A stretch of DNA of 7,695 bases, taken from the NCBI GenBank assembly GCA_018648945.1, contig JABGQJ010000366.1, forward strand, positions 1 through 7,695, read 5' to 3'. The notes beneath the pieces were generated by a model, which did not search any database, was not told the DNA's origin, and saw only the letters and a program-made list of their open reading frames with translations. A program made the position numbers and the translations under genes. Position 1 is the stretch's first letter; every line of letters begins with the position of its first letter. Source of the DNA: Victivallales bacterium (lineage in GTDB: Bacteria > Verrucomicrobiota > Lentisphaeria > Oligosphaerales > Lenti-02). Below, in pieces: positions 1-4,489 of the stretch.

Positions 1-496
1 AGAGATTGCACGCTAGGGGGACGGGCCGGAGCCGGTCGCCGATTCCCTCGCCCAGAGCGGGAACGGGATCGAGGAAGAAGGGCACGTCCGCGCCGATGCC
101 GGCGGCCAGCCCATGGAGTGTCTCCGTGGGCAGGCAGTTGCCACAGAGCTCGTTCAGCGCCAGCAGCGTGGCCGCTGCGTCGGCACTGCCGCCGCCCATC
201 CCGGCGGCCACCGGGATGCGCTTCGTGATCGAGATATGCCAGCGCGGCTCAACCCCCGTTGCCTCGGCAAACTCTTGGGCGGCTTGCCAGCAGACATTGG
301 CCTCGCCTTCAGGCACGGCGGGATGCTCGCAGGTGACGTCCAAGCCCGGCTGGTCGAGTTCGCCGACCGTCACCTCGTCGATGGGATTGCTCACCGGCAG
401 GAAGATCGTGCGCAGCTCATGGTAGCCATCGGGCCGTTTCCCGAGGACATCCAGGAAGAGGTTGATCTTGCCGGGAATCTGGCGGGTGACAGTCAT
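1..496 (-). CDS. ispE: 4-diphosphocytidyl-2-C-methyl-D-erythritol kinase, N-terminal part (cut by window edge)
   Basis: IspE phosphorylates the 2-hydroxyl of CDP-methylerythritol with ATP in the cytoplasmic MEP pathway to isoprenoid precursors. Reading the minus strand from the ATG at 494-496 gives about 165 residues open to the left edge; the family is usually 280-300, so the C-terminal third or more lies outside. Family signatures are clear. The N-terminal PGKINLFLDVLGKRPDGYHEL (PGK at residues 8-10, continuing to 28) carries the catalytic Lys10. The GHMP-kinase phosphate loop GMGGGSADAA lies at 99-108. GADVPFF at 135-141 supplies the catalytic Asp137, followed by a GEGIGDRLRPV stretch. The start overlaps the stop of the upstream hydrolase gene as ATGA, and a GAGAGGG Shine-Dalgarno sits at 505-511, 8 bases upstream inside that gene. 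It is therefore probably co-transcribed and translationally coupled. Identification is firm because both catalytic motifs are present in order. Confidence 0.93.
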   Translation of the reverse strand, partial: MTVTRQIPGKINLFLDVLGKRPDGYHELRTIFLPVSNPIDEVTVGELDQPGLDVTCEHPAVPEGEANVCWQAAQEFAEATGVEPRWHISITKRIPVAAGMGGGSADAAATLLALNELCGNCLPTETLHGLAAGIGADVPFFLDPVPALGEGIGDRLRPVPLACNL

Positions 497-1719
497 GCTT
501 CGGGCCCTCTCAGGAATCGCACGGCATCTCCCGCCAATCTAGCGCACCCCAATGTCAGTGTCCGGCGGGCCGCTTCCTCGCCCCGCTTGGCCAAGGCATC
601 CCGAGCGGCCAGCTCCAGGCGCCCGCACTGCTCGTGCAAGCCCTCCTCGAACTCGCCAAGCCCTTCGGCCGGCATGGCCCCCATCTCTGCGAGCCGGTAG
701 ATCGTGCCGTCCAGCAGCGGTTTCGGGGTGGCCGTGATCCCCAGATACAGCGGCACATACACCACCCGACCGGCGTTGTGGACCGCGAATTCCGCGCGCG
801 AGAACAGATCGGGACGCATGGCGGGCACGCTCGCCGTCATCGCCGAGATGTTGCTGTTCACCAGGATTGGGCTTCGGCGTGAGAGCTGGTTCAGCAGCGC
901 CGGACGGATTCGGCCCGCCGCCGACCGGAATGCCTCCAGCACCATCTGTCCCCGTGAATCGGGCCGCATCACCTGGAACCCTTCGTCGGAGGTGTTCACC
1001 TCGATCTTGCCGTGGTAGTGACAGACTTGCGTGCCGTTGCCGGAGGCATCGGTGAACATCCAGTTTGTGCCAATGGCCGCGCCGGCGTAGATCCGCTTCC
1101 CCTCCAGCTCCTGCAGCAATGCCAGCGCCTCTGCCACATCCGAGCACTGTTCCAGCAGGAGGCGCATGATATCCGGATTCATCATCCCTCGGAAGCAGGG
1201 ATTGGGATCGGGATACCCGACATCAGCGGCACAGCAGAGCCCGCGCTCGTTCACCGCCATCATGCAACCTAGGTCCATGGTGTCCGCCGTGGTGGCGAAG
1301 CGGTAGCAGCCCGCGACCCCCTTCACATAGGCGCATTGGGGGCGATTGGTATTGTCGCGATTCTTGTGGAACAGGGTCACGCCGCCCGCCGTGTGGCGCG
1401 GGGCGGCATAGTAGGTGAAACACTCCGGCAGATTGATCTTGCGGTACTTCGCGCCCTGGTAGGCCAGGTAGTCGTCTGCCGTCACCCCGGCCGCCGCAGC
1501 GATTCCCTCGGCTTCCTCCAGCCAGTGGGGCGCGTGTTTCGCGATCAGTGCGCGGTATCGGTCCGTCGAACGCAGTAACTCATCCCGGCCGAACTCGCCG
1601 GCGAAAAACCCCGCTACGGCCGTCGCAATGTCACTCGCGTTGCTCGCGCCGAACGCCTGCCCCACTTCACGCGGGGTGCCATTGAGGGAGGTCGTCTGTG
1701 TTGGAGGTCGAGCTGCCAT
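493..1719 (-). CDS. C45-family-like Ntn hydrolase (acyl-CoA:6-aminopenicillanate acyltransferase-like)
   Basis: Cytoplasmic Ntn-hydrolase-like protein of 408 residues, with no signal peptide or membrane segment. The layout matches peptidase C45 / isopenicillin N acyltransferase-like proteins. A helical N-terminal part contains EEAEGIAAAAGV (about 68-79). The likely nucleophile is Cys100 in PECFTYYA, followed by GGVTLFHKNRDN (112-123), where this family has its conserved RN.D-type oxyanion residues. AVNERGLCCAADVG and TNWMFTDASGNGTQV are then typical of the hydrolase core. Members self-cleave before the Cys and cut or transfer linear amides; the substrate cannot be read here. I chose ATG 1719 because the extension to 1788 only translates a tandem repeat. 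No Shine-Dalgarno precedes 1719; instead TATACT sits 7 bases upstream, which suggests a leaderless message. The stop overlaps the ispE start by four bases. Family placement is fairly confident; substrate is unknown. Confidence 0.78.
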   Translation of the reverse strand: MAARPPTQTTSLNGTPREVGQAFGASNASDIATAVAGFFAGEFGRDELLRSTDRYRALIAKHAPHWLEEAEGIAAAAGVTADDYLAYQGAKYRKINLPECFTYYAAPRHTAGGVTLFHKNRDNTNRPQCAYVKGVAGCYRFATTADTMDLGCMMAVNERGLCCAADVGYPDPNPCFRGMMNPDIMRLLLEQCSDVAEALALLQELEGKRIYAGAAIGTNWMFTDASGNGTQVCHYHGKIEVNTSDEGFQVMRPDSRGQMVLEAFRSAAGRIRPALLNQLSRRSPILVNSNISAMTASVPAMRPDLFSRAEFAVHNAGRVVYVPLYLGITATPKPLLDGTIYRLAEMGAMPAEGLGEFEEGLHEQCGRLELAARDALAKRGEEAARRTLTLGCARLAGDAVRFLRGPEA

Positions 1720-1726
1720 GCGAACC

Positions 1727-1732
1727 AGTATA
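1727..1732 (-). promoter_or_regulatory. Candidate -10 element for the hydrolase-ispE operon (leaderless)
   Basis: On the minus strand TATACT (5 of 6 to TATAAT) ends 7 bases before the ATG at 1719, so transcription would begin at or next to the start codon. No Shine-Dalgarno is present in the 20 bases upstream of the ATG, which fits a leaderless mRNA. The -35 position at 17-base spacing (TGGCCC) matches the consensus poorly, so this rests on the -10 alone. Confidence 0.35.
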
Positions 1733-1754
1733 CAGCCAAGTCGCGTGGGGGGCC

Positions 1755-1867
1755 ACGGTGGGATGGGAAAGGGACGGAAGGGACGCAAAGGACGCCAGGG
1801 ACGGGGGGCCCATCATTCAAACGCTTCACCTCTTCGGCTTCACTCACGCCCTTCGCCATCCCACCGT
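1755..1867. repeat. 12-bp perfect inverted repeat in the divergent intergenic region
   Basis: ACGGTGGGATGG at 1755-1766 is the exact reverse complement of CCATCCCACCGT at 1856-1867, with 89 bases between the arms. The interval encloses the 9-bp tandem array and ends just before the 8-bp array. GGGACGG at 1771-1777 could also pair with CCGTCCC at 1864-1870, so alternative folds exist. It lies between divergent start codons (1719 and 2012). It could be an operator-like palindrome, the ends of a small non-coding element, or a product of the same repeat-rich drift that made the arrays. Confidence 0.6.
1771..1806. repeat. 9-bp tandem repeat, four copies
   Basis: Consecutive units GGGACGGAA (1771-1779), GGGACGCAA (1780-1788), AGGACGCCA (1789-1797) and GGGACGGGG (1798-1806) share the core RGGACGNNN. 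The purine-rich stretch just before (GGGATGGGAAA, 1760-1770) is a degenerate relative. It lies in the space between divergent genes. A reading frame runs through it on each strand, but the products are low-complexity and unlike the genes they would extend. Confidence 0.85.
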
Positions 1868-1871
1868 CCCC

Positions 1872-1910
1872 CATTCCATCATTCCATCATTCCCCCATTC
1901 CATCATTCCC
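1872..1910. repeat. 8-bp tandem repeat, five copies (CATTCCAT family)
   Basis: Units CATTCCAT (1872-1879), CATTCCAT (1880-1887), CATTCCCC (1888-1895), CATTCCAT (1896-1903) and CATTCCC (1904-1910) follow without gaps, and a pyrimidine run continues to about 1924. It is preceded by CCGTCCCCCATT (1864-1875). The reverse complement of the same 8-bp family recurs downstream of the aminotransferase gene at 3182-3205. Confidence 0.88.
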
Positions 1911-1925
1911 TTCTTCTCCTTCCCG

Positions 1926-1953
1926 TTGCGCCCGCCGGAAAGCGCTCTACTGT
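1926..1953 (+). promoter_or_regulatory. Weak candidate promoter for the aminotransferase gene
   Basis: TTGCGC (1926-1931) and TACTGT (1948-1953) are separated by 16 bases, about 60 bases before the start codon and downstream of the repeat arrays. Each box matches the sigma-70 consensus at only about three positions. It is the best candidate I see in the plus-strand leader, and the call is weak. Confidence 0.2.
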
Positions 1954-1997
1954 ACCGCAGACGACGACCGATCCGATCCCAGCTAGGCGTGGCAAGC

Positions 1998-2003
1998 AAG
2001 GAG
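1998..2003 (+). promoter_or_regulatory. Shine-Dalgarno of the aminotransferase gene
   Basis: AAGGAG lies 8 bases before the ATG at 2012, a near-perfect ribosome binding site. It decides the start, although the same frame is open upstream to 1628: the extension would translate the repeat arrays and antisense hydrolase sequence. Confidence 0.85.
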
Positions 2004-2011
2004 AATCCACC

Positions 2012-3172
2012 ATGTTCCGCATCGGCAAAGAAGAGATCAAGGCCATCGAGAATGTCCTCCTCAGCGGCAAAGTCTTCCGCTACGGCATTGGCGGCGAGTG
2101 CAATCGTTTTGAGGAACGCTACTCCGAATACCTCGACGTCAAGCACTGCCTGATGACCTCCAGCGGCACCACCGCCCTCACTGCCGCCATGATCGGCCAG
2201 GGGCTTGGCCCGGGCGACGAAGTGCTCGTCCCCGCCTGTACCTACATCGCCACCGCCATCGCCGTTCTGGCTGCGGGGGCCATCCCGGTCATTGTCGATA
2301 TTGACGAATCGATCACCATCAGTCCCGCTGCCATCGAGGCTGCCATCGGCCCCAAGACCAGGGGCGTCGTCCCCGTGCACATGTGGGGTATGCCCTGCGA
2401 CATGGACGCCATCATGGCCATTGCCGAGAAGCATGGCCTGATCGTGGTCGAGGACGCCTGCCAGTGCGTCGGCGGGGGCTACAAAGGGCGCAAGGTCGGT
2501 TCCATCGGCCATGCCGCTGGCTTCAGCTTCAACTACTACAAGAACATGACCTGTGGCGAAGGCGGCGCGGCCGTCACCAACAACGACGATGCCGTCGCCC
2601 GCATGGGCTGCATGGTCGATTGCTGCAAGTTCTACTGGACCGACCGCGAGACCGACGAGAGTCTGTTCGTCAGCAACGGCTCCCGCGCTTCCGAGATCGA
2701 GGGGGCCGTCCTGAACGTCCAGCTCGACCGCATCGATCCCATGGTGAACATCATGCGTGGCTACAAGAAGCGCATCCTCGCCGCCCTGGCCGACACCGGT
2801 CTGCAACCCGTCAAGGCCAACAGCCTGGACTGCGAAGCGGGCACGCACGTCATGTTCGTCCTCCCCACCGAGGAGCAGGCCACCAAGTTCCAGCAGCTCA
2901 CCGGCAGTGGCATCGCCGGCAAGACCGGCCGCCATGTCTACACCGAGTGGGATCCCATCTTTGACCACCGTGGTGCCCCCTACGAGGCCATGAATCCCTA
3001 CGCGATGGAGATCAACAAGGACTGCCGCATGGACTATACCAAGGACATGTGCGCGGCTTCGCTGGACATCCTCAACCGCACCGCCATGTTCGGACTCCAC
3101 CCCGACCGCACCGAGGAAGAGATCGATCAGATGATCGAACGTCTCCGCAAGGCCGCCGCCGAGGTGTTGTAG
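2012..3172 (+). CDS. DegT/DnrJ/EryC1/StrS-family PLP-dependent aminotransferase
   Basis: A fold-type I, PLP-dependent cytoplasmic enzyme of 386 residues, normal for the family. Members usually transfer an amino group from glutamate or glutamine to a keto-sugar or cyclitol. The opening FRIGKEEIKAIENVLLSGKV is the usual family entry. SGTTAL (51-56) is the phosphate-binding turn. Asp148 in VEDACQCVGG is the residue expected to bind the pyridine nitrogen. Lys177 in SFNYYKNMTCGEGGA is the expected Schiff-base lysine. A SRASEIEGAVLNVQLDRID segment (224-242) and the C-terminal HPDRTEEEIDQMIERL helix complete the fold. Thirteen cysteines is many for this family, several of them beside active-site motifs (150, 152, 181). 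No NDP-sugar dehydratase, epimerase or glycosyltransferase is adjacent, so the substrate is open; a cyclitol or catabolic amino-sugar role is as possible as nucleotide-sugar synthesis. Repeats lie on both sides of the gene. Confidence 0.92.
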   Translation: MFRIGKEEIKAIENVLLSGKVFRYGIGGECNRFEERYSEYLDVKHCLMTSSGTTALTAAMIGQGLGPGDEVLVPACTYIATAIAVLAAGAIPVIVDIDESITISPAAIEAAIGPKTRGVVPVHMWGMPCDMDAIMAIAEKHGLIVVEDACQCVGGGYKGRKVGSIGHAAGFSFNYYKNMTCGEGGAAVTNNDDAVARMGCMVDCCKFYWTDRETDESLFVSNGSRASEIEGAVLNVQLDRIDPMVNIMRGYKKRILAALADTGLQPVKANSLDCEAGTHVMFVLPTEEQATKFQQLTGSGIAGKTGRHVYTEWDPIFDHRGAPYEAMNPYAMEINKDCRMDYTKDMCAASLDILNRTAMFGLHPDRTEEEIDQMIERLRKAAAEVL

Positions 3173-3181
3173 CGGGCCACT

Positions 3182-3205
3182 GGAATACTGGAATATTGGA
3201 ATGAT
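3182..3205. repeat. 8-bp tandem repeat, three copies, inverted relative to 1872-1910
   Basis: GGAATACT (3182-3189), GGAATATT (3190-3197) and GGAATGAT (3198-3205) form a GGAATNNT array starting 9 bases after the aminotransferase stop codon. GGAATGAT is a rotation of the reverse complement of CATTCCAT, so this is the same family as the upstream array in the opposite orientation. The last copy forms the outer part of the following hairpin. Confidence 0.82.
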
Positions 3206-3250
3206 GGGGTGACGGGGCTGCTGCAAGGTGGCCGTCCCCCCCATTGTTCC
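3198..3250 (+). terminator. Long imperfect hairpin between aminotransferase and transporter genes
   Basis: The arm 3198-3215 (GGAATGATGGGGTGACGG) pairs with 3232-3250 (CCGTC, a C run, then ATTGTTCC) around a 16-base loop. By hand I count about 15 Watson-Crick pairs, two G-U pairs, one mismatch and one bulged C. It follows the stop codon by 25 bases and ends 3 bases before the transporter Shine-Dalgarno. There is no U-run after it, so it is not a textbook intrinsic terminator. It could end the upstream message, partly attenuate read-through, or stabilise the 3' end. The arms are built from the local 8-bp repeat and the CCGTC-type motif. Confidence 0.5.
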
Positions 3251-3252
3251 TG

Positions 3253-3259
3253 AAGGGGG
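3253..3259 (+). promoter_or_regulatory. Shine-Dalgarno favouring a TTG start for the transporter
   Basis: AAGGGGG (one base off AAGGAGG) lies 7 bases before an in-frame TTG at 3267, but 16 bases before the ATG at 3276. The earlier in-frame GTG at 3228 lacks an upstream ribosome binding site and lies inside the hairpin loop. This makes TTG 3267 the best-supported start. Confidence 0.55.
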
Positions 3260-3266
3260 TGCCTCT

Positions 3267-4487
3267 TTGCGGAAGATGACCTTCGGGCACTACGACTACG
3301 CTGCCTTTCTCAGCTTCTTCGCGTACGCTGCGGGGTCGGTAGTGGTCCCGGTCGCCTTGGTCTCGCTGGCCAAGGATATGGGCTTTGCGCTCGACAAGGG
3401 GGGCATGACGGCCGGTGGTGCACTGCACGTGGCCCGCACCATCCCCTTGGTCGGAGCCATGCTGCTCTGCGGCTTCGCAGCAGGACGCTGGGGCAAGCGA
3501 CGGACCATCGGCGTCTCCGTGGCCCTGATGGGCATGGGGGTTCTGCTCTGCTCCTTGGCCCCCGGCTATGGCATCCTCTTCCTGGCGCTGATGGTCGCTG
3601 GGATCGGTGAAGGCGTCGTCGAGGGGCTGGCCACGCCCTTCGTCCAGGACCTGCACCCGGTCGAGCCCGGACGCTATATCAACTTCACCCACTCCTTCTG
3701 GTCGGTGGGCGTCCTGGTGACCGTGCTGGTATCGGGCTGGCTACTCTCGGCGGGCGTGCACTGGCGGTTCCTGGTGGGAGGCGTGGCCGTGCTTGGCCTG
3801 CTCGCGGCGGCTCTGCTGCTGCTGCCGCCGGGCAAGGGGCAACCATGCCCCGAGCACCCCGAGCCGATCCACTGGACGACGATCTGGGGCCACGCGAAGG
3901 AGATCCTCCGCATCCGCCGGTTCTGGCTCTTCTTTGCCGCCATGTTCCTAGCCGGCGGCGGCGAGTTCTGCCTCACCTTCTGGTGCGCCAGCTTCATCCA
4001 GCTCAGCTTCGGCCAGACCGCCTGGGCGGGTGGCGTGGGCACCGCCTGCTTTGCCGCCGGCATGTTCCTCGGGCGCACCGGCTGGGGATTCCTCATCCGC
4101 CAGCACCAACTGAAGCACCTCATCGTCTACTCCGCTTTGGCTGGCACTGCCATCACCCTCCTCTTCCCCATCATCACCAATCTCTGGCTGCTCTTTGCTC
4201 TGCTCTTCGTCGCGGGCATCGCCACTGCCCCCTTCTGGCCCAGTGTCCAGAGCTACTGCGACGACTGCCTGCCCGCGACCGACTCCACCATGCTCTTCAT
4301 CCTGCTCTCCTGTGCAGGCGTTCCCGGCTGCGGTGTCTTCACCCTCCTCATGGGCTACCTCGGCGACGTCACCGGCGACCTACGGCTGGCCTTCTACCTG
4401 GTCCCCGCCTGCTACCTCGCCCTCGCCGCACTTATCGGCATCGATTGGGCGCTGGCGGCACGGAAGACTGCTGCCGAACGGAAGTGA
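3267..4487 (+). CDS. Major facilitator superfamily transporter, fucose/sugar-permease-like
   Basis: An integral inner-membrane secondary transporter of 406 residues (403 from the ATG at 3276), with hydrophobic segments consistent with 12 membrane helices in two halves. The first helix starts near residue 12. Motif A between helices 2 and 3 appears as GFAAGRWGKRRTIG (69-82). A basic cytoplasmic loop lies at about 187-218. FVQDLHPVEPGRYINFTHSFWSVG (125-148) resembles the loop and helix-5 region of fucose/glucose permease-type (FucP-like) members. The second half has a degenerate motif-A-like GRTGWGF (269-275). Sugar is the likeliest cargo, which fits the neighbouring glycan-directed lipoprotein, but the substrate cannot be read directly. 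It follows the aminotransferase in the same direction, separated by a hairpin. Its stop is 2 bases from the stop of the converging lipoprotein gene. Confidence 0.85.
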   Translation: MRKMTFGHYDYAAFLSFFAYAAGSVVVPVALVSLAKDMGFALDKGGMTAGGALHVARTIPLVGAMLLCGFAAGRWGKRRTIGVSVALMGMGVLLCSLAPGYGILFLALMVAGIGEGVVEGLATPFVQDLHPVEPGRYINFTHSFWSVGVLVTVLVSGWLLSAGVHWRFLVGGVAVLGLLAAALLLLPPGKGQPCPEHPEPIHWTTIWGHAKEILRIRRFWLFFAAMFLAGGGEFCLTFWCASFIQLSFGQTAWAGGVGTACFAAGMFLGRTGWGFLIRQHQLKHLIVYSALAGTAITLLFPIITNLWLLFALLFVAGIATAPFWPSVQSYCDDCLPATDSTMLFILLSCAGVPGCGVFTLLMGYLGDVTGDLRLAFYLVPACYLALAALIGIDWALAARKTAAERK

Positions 4488-4489
4488 GC

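Noticed and set aside
1..700. Plus-strand frames at 6-425 and 113-700
   Set aside because: They lie opposite ispE and the hydrolase C-terminus, whose minus-strand products carry clear family motifs; the plus-strand products do not.
1720..1788. In-frame N-terminal extension of the C45-like hydrolase
   Set aside because: The extra 23 residues are a proline/arginine-rich translation of the 9-bp repeat region and its flank, with no domain content; ATG 1719 is the better start.
1771..1910. Possible CRISPR array
   Set aside because: The repeats are only 8-9 bp, directly contiguous, and have no spacers. No cas gene is nearby.
1628..2011. In-frame N-terminal extension of the aminotransferase
   Set aside because: It would translate the tandem arrays and sequence antisense to the hydrolase. 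The ATG at 2012 has a good AAGGAG site and the family N-terminus starts there.
1844..3244. A 466-codon open frame on the minus strand opposite the aminotransferase
   Set aside because: The product is low-complexity and rich in Gly, Asp, Val and His, with no recognisable domain. The plus strand carries a complete aminotransferase with all catalytic motifs and a Shine-Dalgarno. Long antisense frames are expected in high-GC coding DNA.
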